This document shows, one piece after another, positions 44,664 through 53,592 of a stretch of 64,000 nt of DNA. The notes under the pieces were generated by a model that saw only the letters and a list, made by a program, of their open reading frames with translations, did not search any database and had not been told where the DNA came from. The DNA is taken from the NCBI GenBank assembly GCA_035506215.1, contig DATJPW010000231.1:14882-78881 (forward strand), in the 5' to 3' direction. The translations under genes and the position numbers were made by a program. The stretch is from DATJPW01 sp035506215. Lineage in GTDB: Bacteria > Desulfobacterota > Desulfomonilia > Desulfomonilales > Desulfomonilaceae. Position 1 is the stretch's first letter. Each line of letters begins with the position of its first letter.

Positions 44664-45827
44664 TCAGCCAAACGCGTTTTCGTAGATGCTTTGCGCCTCC
44701 TCAGGGCCAAGGATTCTAGGATTGTTCTCCACCGGCCGCGTCACTTTTAACGCTCCCTCCACCAGCGAAGGGATATCAGCCTTGGGAATTCCGAGATCCG
44801 CCAAACTGGAAGGCACCCCGATGTCGGAACCGAGGGTCCTGACAGCTTCCACCGCGGCAGTCGCGGCTCGCCGAGCACTCACGCCATTTGTCGATTCTCC
44901 CATGCACTGGGCTATCATGGCAAAGTGAGTCTCTTCCGCGGGCAGGTTAAACTCCATCACATGCGGTAAGAGTATCGCATTCGCAAGCCCATGAGGGATT
45001 CTGTAATTGGCTCCCAAAGGATATGCCAAAGCATGAGCCGCCCCTACCCCGGCGTCCGCTAGAGCCATTCCGCCAAGTGCGCTGGCCAAAAGCATTTTTT
45101 CTCGGGTTCCGAAGTCATATCCATGAAAAACGGCTCGCCGCAAATTGTCTGAGATGAGGGACACGGCACGCAGGGCCAATGCTTCGGTAAAGGTAGTTGA
45201 CGAACGGCTTGTCACTGACTCAATAGCATGGGTGATCGCATCCATGCCCGTGAAAGCGGTAACATCGGGAGGAAGAGAGATCGTGAGTGCGGGGTCCAGC
45301 AAACCCACGTCAGGGAATAGGTACTCGCTGTTGATACCGCCCTTCACACCTGTCTCCCTGTTGGTGAAGACAGCAGTGAAGGTCACCTCTGAGCCGGTGC
45401 CTGCCGTGGTAGGTATCATGATAGTCGGGGTTCCTGGTAGTTCAACACGATTCAGGCCGACGTACTGCTCCGCATTGCCCTCGTTGGTGATGAGTACGGC
45501 TGCCGCTTTCGCCGTATCCATAGCGGACCCGCCGCCTATTCCGATTACGATGTCCGCTTTAAGTTCGCGTCCCACGTTCGCGGCTTCATCCGCATTATCG
45601 AGGTATGGCTCGGGTTCGACATTTTGAAACACCTCTCCGACCAGTCCGGCCTGAGTGAGGCTGTTCATTACTGGTTCCAGTAGACCGTGTGTTCCCAGCG
45701 CAGGGTCGGCAACAAGGAGAAATCTTGCCCCACCTGCATCACGAGCTATTTCGCCGAGACTTGCAAGTGAACCGCGCCCGAAAAGGATATTGGTTCTGAT
45801 ATGAAATTTCCAAAGATTTTCGATCAT
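44664..45827 (-). CDS. kdnB: 3-deoxy-manno-octulosonate-8-oxidase (iron-type alcohol dehydrogenase)
   Basis: A 387-residue group III metal-dependent alcohol dehydrogenase. GIGGGSAMDTAKAAAVL binds NAD, and the metal ligands lie around MDAITHAIES and HALAYPLGANYRIPHGLANAILLPH. In this operon it should oxidise C8 of Kdo to an aldehyde for KdnA. Without the neighbours one would call it a generic 1,3-propanediol/butanol dehydrogenase. Its promoter lies divergent from ffh. Confidence 0.82.
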   Translation of the reverse strand: MIENLWKFHIRTNILFGRGSLASLGEIARDAGGARFLLVADPALGTHGLLEPVMNSLTQAGLVGEVFQNVEPEPYLDNADEAANVGRELKADIVIGIGGGSAMDTAKAAAVLITNEGNAEQYVGLNRVELPGTPTIMIPTTAGTGSEVTFTAVFTNRETGVKGGINSEYLFPDVGLLDPALTISLPPDVTAFTGMDAITHAIESVTSRSSTTFTEALALRAVSLISDNLRRAVFHGYDFGTREKMLLASALGGMALADAGVGAAHALAYPLGANYRIPHGLANAILLPHVMEFNLPAEETHFAMIAQCMGESTNGVSARRAATAAVEAVRTLGSDIGVPSSLADLGIPKADIPSLVEGALKVTRPVENNPRILGPEEAQSIYENAFG

Positions 45828-45871
45828 TAGAGCCTCGATGGTCTAACCGAACCATTCGTCGAGAGGGTAAG

Positions 45872-45900
45872 TTTATAACAGAAAACCCGCTGCCGGGCAA
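45872..45900 (-). promoter_or_regulatory. Sigma70-like promoter of the amino-Kdo operon
   Basis: Minus-strand TTGCCC (45900-45895), 17-base spacer, TATAAA (45877-45872), 45 bases before kdnB. Confidence 0.55.
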
Positions 45901-45920
45901 GCGAAGAAAACACTTACGTT

Positions 45921-45948
45921 TTTACGAGCCTTATGCTAATTATATAAG
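45921..45948 (+). promoter_or_regulatory. Sigma70-like promoter of ffh
   Basis: TTTACG (45921-45926), 16-base spacer, TATAAG (45943-45948), 36 bases before the ffh GTG; divergent from the kdnB promoter. Confidence 0.5.
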
Positions 45949-45983
45949 TTTCAGAAAAAGTTTGCGACCAGGAGGCTTCACCA

Positions 45984-47519
45984 GTGCTGGAAGCACTTAC
46001 CAGCGGTTTCCGAAATGCTCAACAATACCTTCAGGGGATGCGCACGCTCAACGAGGAGAACCTCACCGAAGCCCTGAAGATGATTCGAGTCTCGCTCCTC
46101 GAAGCGGATGTCGAATTCCAAGTAGCCCGGTCTTTCGTCGACAGACTCAAGCAACAGGCCCTGGGACAAGTAGTTCAGGTAAGAGTCAAACACAAAGATA
46201 AGAAGCTCAAGATCGCCCCAGGCGAGTATTTCATAAGCCTTTGCCACAAAGAACTGGTCCGTCTCATGGGTCCGGTGGACTCGTCACTAAATCTACGGAC
46301 CAAACCGGTGAGCAGTGTGATGATGGTCGGCCTTCAGGGATCCGGCAAAACCACGACTGCTGCCAAGCTCGCACGTCTATTGATGAAGAATGGGAAGCGG
46401 CCGATGCTTGTGGCTGCGGACATTTACCGTCCTGCTGCTGTCGAACAGCTACGCAAGCTTGGCTCTGATCTCGATATCCCCGTCTTTTCGGACGGGGGCG
46501 CCGAACCCCCGGAGATCTGCAAAGAGTCCCTAAGGGAAGCGGCTCTGAAAAGCCGAGATGTCGTTATTTTTGATACCGCGGGGCGTTTGACCGTTGATGA
46601 AGCTTTGATGGAAGAACTCCGGAAAATACAAGAACTTACCGCTCCGGATGACATTCTCCTCGTGTGCGACGCAATGATCGGCCAGGATTCCGTAAATATC
46701 GCAAAATCATTTAACGAAAGAATTCGGCTGACCGGCTTCATTCTCACAAAGCTCGACGGTGATGCTCGCGGCGGCGCTGCCCTATCAGTTAAGGAAGCTG
46801 CAGGAGTGCCGATCAAATTCGTCGGCATGGGTGAAGGTCTGGACAGGTTGGAAGAGTTCCGCCCCGAGGGCCTGGCTTCACGCATACTCGGGTTTGGGGA
46901 CGTCGTAGGTTTGGTAAAGGATTTCGAAGAAGTCCTGGACGAGAAGCAAGCCGAAGAAGACGCCATGCGTATGCTTCGAGGCGAATTCACTTTGAGTGAC
47001 TTTCTCGGCCAAATCAAGGCGATCAAGAAGATGGGGCCCTTGCAAGATCTTGTTGAGAAACTCCCGTTTTTCTCCGGGGGACTCCCTGCATCCGCACAGG
47101 TGGATGATTATGAATTGGTCCGCGTCGAAGCAATAATTAACTCCATGACACCAAAGGAACGTCGAAACCCTGATATAATGAATCAAAGCAGGATAAACAG
47201 GATTTCTCAAGGCTCCGGCAGGACGGATAAAGAAGTTAGGGACCTCCTGGCCAAGTTTAAGGATATGCGTGATCTGATGTCCGCGATGGGCGGAGGCAAG
47301 ATACGAGGCCGTTGGAAAGGAATGAAGGGCCTCAGACAAATGCTCGGAGGGGGAGGCGCAGTTCCGACCGGCCAAGAAGAATCTGTGCATGGCCTGGGAA
47401 ATCCTTTCGGACTGCCGGAGGTCCGAAAGGGTAAGGTAATTTCGCAAAAGGCTTTGGAGAGACAGAGAAAGAAGAGCAAATTGGCTAAAATGGCCCGAAA
47501 AAAAGCGAGAAAAAAGTAA
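45984..47519 (+). CDS. ffh: Signal recognition particle protein Ffh
   Basis: A 511-residue SRP54 GTPase that, with 4.5S RNA, targets membrane proteins to FtsY. N domain about 1-90; G domain with GLQGSGKTTTAAKLA, DTAGR and TKLDGDARGG; C-terminal M domain from about 330, ending in a very basic tail (RQRKKSKLAKMARKKARKK). It is slightly longer than the usual 450 residues because of this tail and a Gly-rich segment (LRQMLGGGGAVPTG). GTG start with CCAGGAGG upstream. Confidence 0.97.
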   Translation: MLEALTSGFRNAQQYLQGMRTLNEENLTEALKMIRVSLLEADVEFQVARSFVDRLKQQALGQVVQVRVKHKDKKLKIAPGEYFISLCHKELVRLMGPVDSSLNLRTKPVSSVMMVGLQGSGKTTTAAKLARLLMKNGKRPMLVAADIYRPAAVEQLRKLGSDLDIPVFSDGGAEPPEICKESLREAALKSRDVVIFDTAGRLTVDEALMEELRKIQELTAPDDILLVCDAMIGQDSVNIAKSFNERIRLTGFILTKLDGDARGGAALSVKEAAGVPIKFVGMGEGLDRLEEFRPEGLASRILGFGDVVGLVKDFEEVLDEKQAEEDAMRMLRGEFTLSDFLGQIKAIKKMGPLQDLVEKLPFFSGGLPASAQVDDYELVRVEAIINSMTPKERRNPDIMNQSRINRISQGSGRTDKEVRDLLAKFKDMRDLMSAMGGGKIRGRWKGMKGLRQMLGGGGAVPTGQEESVHGLGNPFGLPEVRKGKVISQKALERQRKKSKLAKMARKKARKK

Positions 47520-47593
47520 TTTCTTGCCGGCAGCCCCCGCCTTTTCCTGGCTGTGGGCTCATCACCTGACCAATAGTCTATATGGAGGGGAGC

Positions 47594-48073
47594 ATGACAA
47601 TACTTGGTCTGATCGCGATGATAATTTTGGGGATATTGAGCGCTGCGCTCAGCTACCGTAAGAAGAACTATTATCTTCGGGTCTTTGACGACATTTTGGG
47701 GAGAGAAGGAGACGAAAGGCTCCAAACGCGAGTCGGCCGTGGCTTTATCTACGGGTTCTTCTTTCCGATTTATTTTGTGTTTCTACTTGGAGGGCTGATA
47801 GCTCTCGTTTTGTTTCTTATTGTGGCGGGCATCGTTGCAGCTATAGTTTTCGTTCTGGTTTGGATCTCTGAAAAACTGCTTCCGCATGATTGGTTCGGCG
47901 AAATCATGTTTCGCCTGTTTGAATCGATTGGATGGAAAGAAGCGGAGAGGGCCGGGGAGGCCGTCAAACCAGTCACACCGGTCACCGGCGGGCCGACAAC
48001 CGAGCAAGAACCCCCATCGGCTCCGTCGACTGCCTCAAGCGATGAGGGCCCGAAATCAGAGGGCACTCCTTGA
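47594..48073 (+). CDS. Membrane protein of unknown function
   Basis: About 159 residues. One helix at the N-terminus (MTILGLIAMIILGILSAA), a short basic/acidic segment (RVFDDILGREGDERLQTR), then two more helices (GFFFPIYFVFLLGGLIALVL and GIVAAIVFVLVWI). The last 45 residues are a soluble Pro/Thr/Ser/Glu-rich tail. The ATG at 47594 follows GGAGGGG. No family recognised; follows ffh but is probably independent of it. Confidence 0.7.
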   Translation: MTILGLIAMIILGILSAALSYRKKNYYLRVFDDILGREGDERLQTRVGRGFIYGFFFPIYFVFLLGGLIALVLFLIVAGIVAAIVFVLVWISEKLLPHDWFGEIMFRLFESIGWKEAERAGEAVKPVTPVTGGPTTEQEPPSAPSTASSDEGPKSEGTP

Positions 48074-48320
48074 CGACGATCTCGTTAAGGCGCAAAGTAG
48101 CGGCTATAAGGTGTCGGCTTTTCTCCTGCGGGAAATACTGCTGATTTTTTCGTGAATTCAGCCAAAGCGAAAGACTCTCGGCCCTGCCAACATTGCGGCC
48201 GGGCTGACTGACACCCTCCTTATGGCGTCGCATGTAAGCATATCATGACCAGGGCCGACAGCTCTTTTGAATGCTTAACCTGCTGCCGGCAACCTTTCCA
48301 GTGTTTGAAGGCTGGGACGA

Positions 48321-49163
48321 TTGAGCACCCTGATCGATTCCAGAAATAATCAGAAATGCCTACCCTTCGGGCCTGCGTCCATGCGGAGACGCATTTTGAT
48401 GTTATTCTGCCTGCTATGTTCGGTATGTGTCTTGAGTTGCGTCCCGGCTCTCTTTCAGCAAAAATCAGAGGCGCCTCGGGAAGAGGAAGTCGGCAAGAAG
48501 GCCGAACTGCTGAAGCCGAAAATGGCTGAATCGAGCGACAGCGATAGCTCTTCGCAGGGTGTCGGCGCTAAATCAAGAAATTCAAACAGCGGCCAAAACA
48601 CGTCTCAGGCGGACCAGACCCCACCGGAGATTGCCGAAGCTTCGCGTGCTGAAACGGAAGGGAAACAGGCCCCGGCTTCGGAAGAACGGGAAACGGAGCA
48701 GTCCAAGGGTGGCGAATCCGCCGGCAATTCGCAGTCGGATACGAGCGCAATATCGGGTCCGGCGCGGCGGATAGAGGCCAGTGGCGAAAATCCAGTAACC
48801 GAAGGTTCGGTGGGTAGTGATGCAGACCGACCGACCGAACCAAAGGAGCAGCCGTTCAAGCGACACGATCATGCCAAGTACATAGCAGTCATTAAAAACA
48901 AAGGCATAGACCTTGTTAATTCAGAAAGAAACTGCGATCAAGCCATGATATGTAAAGACTCCATGACGGAGCAATGGACGCTGACTCTTTATTACAAGAA
49001 GGCAAAGACTTATATATTCAACACTTACGTTTGGGACGAGATTGACGGCAAATGGCAAAAATCCTTCGTGTCCGGTAAGCGGCCAATCTCAGGTTGGGAA
49101 AAACATCTTAAATACACTTCATCGGGAAAAGACTGCCAGACCCTGAAAAAAGCTCGCCGTTAA
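48321..49163 (+). CDS. Putative lipoprotein with a Ser/Glu-rich linker, function unknown
   Basis: A 280-residue protein; translation may start at the TTG (48321) or at Met21 (48381). The start MRRRILMLFCLLCSVCVLSC has a lipobox-like VLSC. A long low-complexity linker rich in Ser, Glu, Gly and Ala (about 50-185) leads to a compact C-terminal domain with DHAKYIAVIKNKGIDLVNSE and two Cys (NCDQAMIC). Probably an outer-membrane or periplasmic lipoprotein whose folded domain is held off the membrane. No family recognised. Confidence 0.65.
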   Translation: MSTLIDSRNNQKCLPFGPASMRRRILMLFCLLCSVCVLSCVPALFQQKSEAPREEEVGKKAELLKPKMAESSDSDSSSQGVGAKSRNSNSGQNTSQADQTPPEIAEASRAETEGKQAPASEERETEQSKGGESAGNSQSDTSAISGPARRIEASGENPVTEGSVGSDADRPTEPKEQPFKRHDHAKYIAVIKNKGIDLVNSERNCDQAMICKDSMTEQWTLTLYYKKAKTYIFNTYVWDEIDGKWQKSFVSGKRPISGWEKHLKYTSSGKDCQTLKKARR

Positions 49164-49200
49164 TAGCGTGACTGGAGGCGTACAGCTATTAAAGTCCGTA

Positions 49201-49209
49201 TGATATAAT
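49201..49209 (+). promoter_or_regulatory. Extended -10 promoter (TGATATAAT)
   Basis: TG-n-TATAAT extended -10 box 77 bases before the next start codon; no clear -35, which is usual for extended -10 promoters. Confidence 0.5.
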
Positions 49210-49286
49210 CCTGGCGGTACTGGATGCAAGGAAGCCGACGATAACCAATTCGTGTACGGGGTTCCTCACACTAGGAGGTTAAAATC

Positions 49287-49997
49287 GTGTCCATCAGCAT
49301 AAATCGAAGGTTGTGCAAGAGGTATAATGTTGCTCCGGGCCTGGCTACCGGTAGCACGATCCTTTTCCTGTGCTTATCCGTGTTGATCAGCGTCTCTTTT
49401 GTGTCTGCCGTGTTCGGCGCCCAGACCAGAGAGCAATGCGAGAGATGTTGTAAGGGCTCGACCCAGGATGAATATGATATGGAGCAGTGCAGACTCAAGT
49501 GTTTTCGGAACACGGAGCACTGCATGGAACAAAAGTCCAGGCAGGACGTCAGGGAAGATGTCAGCCGTTCGCCGGAAGCAACCGGAGCGCCGCCGACAGG
49601 AGTAAAGCGTCGAGCCCCGGCAGGGCCTCCCATTTCCAATGAGCCTCGTACCGTAGCTCCTCCGCCACCCCCGGCGAGCACTGCGGGACCTCCACCCCCA
49701 CGGCCGGGCACGATTGCACAACCGCCGACTGGCGCAGCGCCTTCGGGGGAAGTTCAACGACGTCCTCCGCAACGGTCGGGTTTAGTATGGCCGAATCCCT
49801 TGAATATGGTGCCGGGGAGAGAATCGGAAGCTGCCGGGCAAATACTCGTTATGAATGGAATAACCCCTCAGCATCCCAATTTTGCTCCGGCTGTCCAAGC
49901 CATAACGGCAATCCTTATAAATTTCGCTCGTAATAACCCAACTGGAGGCAGCCTGCCGACGGCTGATTTGGAGAGAGTGATCAGGCAATATAAATAG
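49287..49997 (+). CDS. Secreted Cys-rich/Pro-rich protein of unknown function
   Basis: A 236-residue protein. GTG start with CTAGGAGGTT upstream. It has an N-terminal signal segment (TGSTILFLCLSVLISVSFVS...FGA) and then a short Cys-rich module (CERCC, CRLKC, HCME: six Cys in about 32 residues). A Pro/Ala-rich linker (APPPPPASTAGPPPPRPGT) and a C-terminal helical part (HPNFAPAVQAITAILINFA) follow. The Cys module suggests disulfides in the periplasm. Not recognised. Confidence 0.65.
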   Translation: MSISINRRLCKRYNVAPGLATGSTILFLCLSVLISVSFVSAVFGAQTREQCERCCKGSTQDEYDMEQCRLKCFRNTEHCMEQKSRQDVREDVSRSPEATGAPPTGVKRRAPAGPPISNEPRTVAPPPPPASTAGPPPPRPGTIAQPPTGAAPSGEVQRRPPQRSGLVWPNPLNMVPGRESEAAGQILVMNGITPQHPNFAPAVQAITAILINFARNNPTGGSLPTADLERVIRQYK

Positions 49998-50007
49998 GTG
50001 ACCGCTC

Positions 50008-50036
50008 TTGACAGCGCCACTAGCAAGCGATATTTT
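50008..50036 (+). promoter_or_regulatory. Sigma70-like promoter of gatCAB
   Basis: Perfect TTGACA (50008-50013), 17-base spacer, TATTTT (50031-50036), 60 bases before gatC. Confidence 0.6.
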
Positions 50037-50096
50037 GTGTTGTCCTGACATTCAGCCGGGAAATACTGTTCCGGTGACGAGGAGAAAATAGCCCGG

Positions 50097-50384
50097 ATGA
50101 AAATCACAGCGGAACAAGTGGATTATGTAGCCTTGTTGGGAAGGCTCTCGCTGGAGCCCGAAGAGAAGAAGAAGTATTTGGCACAACTGGATGACATTTT
50201 GAAATATATGGAAAAACTGACCGAAGTCTCTACCGACGATGTCGAACCCATGACCGGCACGGTCGAGCTTTACACCCCACTGCGAGAAGATGTGGTGAAG
50301 CCGTCTTTGCCCATTGAGGAAGCGCTGGCCAACGCTCCCGCTAAGACAGGAACCGCGTTTCGCGTTCCAAAGGTCATTGATTAG
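50097..50384 (+). CDS. gatC: Asp/Glu-tRNA amidotransferase subunit C
   Basis: A 95-residue GatC, the clamp that holds GatA and GatB together. Typical VDYVALLGRLSLEPEEKKKYLAQLDDIL start and a C-terminal LREDVVKPSL...NAPAKTGTAFRVPKVI segment. First gene of gatC-gatA-gatB. Confidence 0.96.
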   Translation: MKITAEQVDYVALLGRLSLEPEEKKKYLAQLDDILKYMEKLTEVSTDDVEPMTGTVELYTPLREDVVKPSLPIEEALANAPAKTGTAFRVPKVID

Positions 50385-50406
50385 TCCCATCGAGAGGAAA
50401 TAAGTC

Positions 50407-51867
50407 TTGACCGATTTGTGCGAAATGACAGCATTCGAGCTGTCACGGTTGCTGCATGATAAGAAAACGAGTTCCGTTGAGATAACCCGGTCCGTCCTGG
50501 ACAGGATTGAGGCCGTAGAATCGAACGTCCACTCGTACGTTACCATCCGCCCTGAAGCCGCTTTGCAGATGGCTCAGGAGGCCGACAAAAGGCTCGCCTC
50601 GGGGAATGGCCACATCCTGACCGGCATCCCCATCGCAATAAAAGACAACATGTGTCTCAGGGGGGAACGCACCACCTGTGCGTCGAAGATCCTGGCTGAT
50701 TTTGTCCCGCCTTATGACGCGACCGTGGTGCGCCTAGTCAAAGACAAGGGCATGGTTATTCTCGGGAAAGCCAACATGGATGAGTTTGCCATGGGATCGT
50801 CCACGGAAACCTCGTGTTGGGGCCCGACCCGAAACCCTTGGAACCTGGAGATGATCCCCGGCGGTTCCAGCGGGGGATCGGCCGCGGCAATTGCAGCCGG
50901 TGAAGCGATAGTGGCTTTCGGATCTGATACGGGCGGTTCGATAAGACTTCCTGCATGCTTTTGCGGCGTGACAGGGATCAAACCCACTTACGGAGCGGTT
51001 TCACGCTATGGTCTCGTGGCTTACGCATCTAGCCTGGATCAGATAGGTCCCATTGCACATGACGTCCCTGATCTGGCATTGCTCCTTAACTTGATCTGCG
51101 GCCACGACCCTATGGATTCCACGTCGGTCCCATTAGAACATCCTGATTTTACGTCATTCCTGGACAAGCCCATTAAGGGCATGAAATTGGGACTCCCCAG
51201 GGAATTTTTCTCCCAACTTCAGGACCCCGACGTCTCAAGGGTGCTTTCGGACGCGCGTAAAGTGTTCGAAAGCCTTGGAACAGAATTTGTCGATTTGTCG
51301 CTGCCGCACTTGGATTACGGAATTGCGGCCTATTATATAATTGCGCCCAGTGAAGCTTCCTCAAACCTTGCTCGTTATGATGGCGTAAAATATGGGCACA
51401 GAGCCGAGAAATTCGACGGCATGATCGACATGTACTGCCGCACCAGGGCCGAAGGATTCGGCAACGAGGTAAAGCGAAGGATCGTGCTTGGAACGTATGC
51501 GCTCTCATCCGGCTATTACGACGCTTATTATCTGAAAGCAGCCAAGGTCCGCACGCTTATTACCAGAGATTTCAAGGACGCTTTTGAATCCTGTGACGCA
51601 ATACTGTGCCCCACCGCGCCGACGGCCGCGTTCAAAATCGGCGAAAAAGTGGATGATCCCATCCAAATGTATCTGACTGATGTTTTTACAATTCCGGTAA
51701 ATATGGCTGGTTTGCCCGGCATAGCTGTCCCAGGAGGTTTTTCCGAACAGGGGCTTCCCATAGGCTTCCAGCTTATAGCGCCACACTTCGAGGAGGGACG
51801 TTTGATTCAATTGTCTGCCGCTTTTCAAAAGGTGACAGATCACCACCTGAAGAGGCCCTCACTATAG
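50407..51867 (+). CDS. gatA: Asp/Glu-tRNA amidotransferase subunit A
   Basis: A 486-residue amidase-signature enzyme supplying ammonia. Catalytic Lys in AIKDNM, cis-Ser in GGSSGGSAAAIAAGE and nucleophile Ser in GSDTGGSIRLPA; the following GVTGIKPTYGAVSRYG is family-specific. TTG start preceded by GAGAGGAAA. The complex forms Gln-tRNA(Gln) and/or Asn-tRNA(Asn) by transamidation. Confidence 0.98.
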   Translation: MTDLCEMTAFELSRLLHDKKTSSVEITRSVLDRIEAVESNVHSYVTIRPEAALQMAQEADKRLASGNGHILTGIPIAIKDNMCLRGERTTCASKILADFVPPYDATVVRLVKDKGMVILGKANMDEFAMGSSTETSCWGPTRNPWNLEMIPGGSSGGSAAAIAAGEAIVAFGSDTGGSIRLPACFCGVTGIKPTYGAVSRYGLVAYASSLDQIGPIAHDVPDLALLLNLICGHDPMDSTSVPLEHPDFTSFLDKPIKGMKLGLPREFFSQLQDPDVSRVLSDARKVFESLGTEFVDLSLPHLDYGIAAYYIIAPSEASSNLARYDGVKYGHRAEKFDGMIDMYCRTRAEGFGNEVKRRIVLGTYALSSGYYDAYYLKAAKVRTLITRDFKDAFESCDAILCPTAPTAAFKIGEKVDDPIQMYLTDVFTIPVNMAGLPGIAVPGGFSEQGLPIGFQLIAPHFEEGRLIQLSAAFQKVTDHHLKRPSL

Positions 51868-51875
51868 GATTCAGC

Positions 51876-53294
51876 ATGGAGTACGAGGCAGTCATAGGAT
51901 TGGAAGTTCATGCGCAGCTTCTTACCGATTCAAAGGCGTTTTGCTCTTGCACAACGCGGTTCGGAGCCGAGCCTAATACCAACACCTGTCCCATTTGTCA
52001 GGGCATGCCCGGCGTTCTTCCCGTGCTCAATCGAAAGGCCCTCGAATTCACAGTGCTGATGGCGATTGCCTGTCACTGCAAAATCAATGAATTCAGCAGG
52101 TTCGCTCGCAAGAATTACTATTATCCCGACCTACCCAAAAATTACCAGATCTCGCAGTATGAAGCACCTGTTTCAGAACACGGTTGGGTTGAAATAGATA
52201 CTGCCGATGGTGTCAAACGCATTGGTATCACGCGAATACATATGGAGGAAGACGCGGGAAAACTGATTCACGACGAACAAAAACCACTGTCGTACGTTGA
52301 CCTCAACCGAACCGGCGTGCCGCTGATTGAGATCGTGTCCGAACCGGACATACGCTCTCCTGAAGAGGCTGCGGATTACTTGAGGGCCTTGCACGCGGTC
52401 CTCGTTTATCTTCGGATATGTGACGGAAATATGCAGGAAGGCAGTTTCCGATGCGACGCAAATGTCTCAGTGAGACCGGGCGGCTCGAAACACCTGGGAA
52501 CCAAAACCGAACTGAAGAATATGAATTCCTTCCGAAATGTTCAAAGGGCATTGCAGTACGAAATCGACCGACAGATAGAGACAGTGAAGGGAAACGGCCA
52601 AATCGTTCAAGAAACACGCCTGTTCGATCCCTCGACGGGAATTACCGCCTCCATGAGAACAAAAGAACAGGCACACGACTACCGCTATTTTCCCGATCCG
52701 GACCTCTTGCCTCTTCGGGTCGAGCCCGGCCTTGTGGAAAGTCTCCGCGCCCAGTTGCCGGAACTCCCCGCGCAAAAGAGAGAGCGGTTTGTCAAGCAAT
52801 TCAAGATCCCAACCTATGACGCAGGGGTCCTCACCTCTTCGCGCAACGTGGCGGAGTTCTTTGAGGAAGTGGTGTCTTTGTATCCGCAGGCGAAACCTGT
52901 GAGTAATCTTTTGATGATTGACCCCACGGATGAAGGTATCAGTCGCATTACACCTCGACAAGTGGCCGATCTGCTTAAGTTTGTTGAAAGTGGGACCATC
53001 TCCGGAACAATCGCAAGAACCGTTTACGAAGAGATGAGGGCAACGGGTGGAGATCCTGAGACAATAATAAAAGAAAAGGGCCTGGTCCAGGTTTCGGATA
53101 CCGAAGAATTAACGCAGGTGGTGCGCAAGGTGCTTGACGACAATCCTGCGGAAGTCGAAAAATTCCTGGGCGGAAAGACCAAGCTCATGGGTTTTTTTGT
53201 AGGTCAAGTTATGAAGGCAACCAAGGGAAAAGGCAATCCCACTGTTATTAATAGGCTTGTAGCCGAGGAACTTAATAAACGAGGGGGCGACTGA
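51876..53294 (+). CDS. gatB: Asp/Glu-tRNA amidotransferase subunit B
   Basis: A 472-residue kinase/tRNA-binding subunit. YEAVIGLEVHAQLLT start, zinc site CSCTTRF...CPIC, KNYYYPDLPKNYQISQYE, DVNRTGVPLIEIVSEPD and a C-terminal helical YqeY-like domain from about residue 330. Complete gatCAB is in one operon, with 8 bases between gatA and gatB. Confidence 0.98.
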   Translation: MEYEAVIGLEVHAQLLTDSKAFCSCTTRFGAEPNTNTCPICQGMPGVLPVLNRKALEFTVLMAIACHCKINEFSRFARKNYYYPDLPKNYQISQYEAPVSEHGWVEIDTADGVKRIGITRIHMEEDAGKLIHDEQKPLSYVDLNRTGVPLIEIVSEPDIRSPEEAADYLRALHAVLVYLRICDGNMQEGSFRCDANVSVRPGGSKHLGTKTELKNMNSFRNVQRALQYEIDRQIETVKGNGQIVQETRLFDPSTGITASMRTKEQAHDYRYFPDPDLLPLRVEPGLVESLRAQLPELPAQKRERFVKQFKIPTYDAGVLTSSRNVAEFFEEVVSLYPQAKPVSNLLMIDPTDEGISRITPRQVADLLKFVESGTISGTIARTVYEEMRATGGDPETIIKEKGLVQVSDTEELTQVVRKVLDDNPAEVEKFLGGKTKLMGFFVGQVMKATKGKGNPTVINRLVAEELNKRGGD

Positions 53295-53386
53295 GGGATT
53301 GCTTCGTCAACTTACTGCAACTTGACAAAGTCGGGCCAAACGTAGTTAAATAGTACAGAAAAAGTGTAGTAGCCTTTTGTAAAGCT

Positions 53387-53592
53387 TATAATCAGAGTGG
53401 ATTTATTAGTTTGACTAATTTCCGGCAAAATGCTCGGAAATTAGTTGTGGGTAGGTACGACGGTTGCCCCGATGGGCTCCGCTCTCCTAAGCGTAAATAT
53501 CCGAATGTGGATGCCGGTTGCAGATGGCGAGCAAGGCATCGATTTAAGGACCGAACCGAGAACTGCTTGAACATAGAAGGTCAAGGAATCTT
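53387..53592 (+). promoter_or_regulatory. Promoter -10 box and structured leader of the mvhD operon
   Basis: A consensus TATAAT (53387-53392) predicts transcription from about 53399 and a leader near 190 bases. The leader has a perfect 11-base-pair stem (ACTAATTTCCG at 53414-53424 with CGGAAATTAGT at 53435-53445), then small hairpins around GCCCCGATGGGC, CGCTCTCCTAAGCG and ATCCGAATGTGGAT. It does not match SAM, SAH, THF, ZTP, cobalamin or c-di-GMP riboswitch cores that I know. The bases 53295-53386 hold nothing recognisable. Confidence 0.4.

Noticed and set aside
53414..53560. GGGTAGGTACGACGGTTGCC in the mvhD leader resembles part of a c-di-GMP (GEMM) riboswitch.
   Set aside because: The conserved GGGACGCAAAGCC region and the full two-helix layout are absent.
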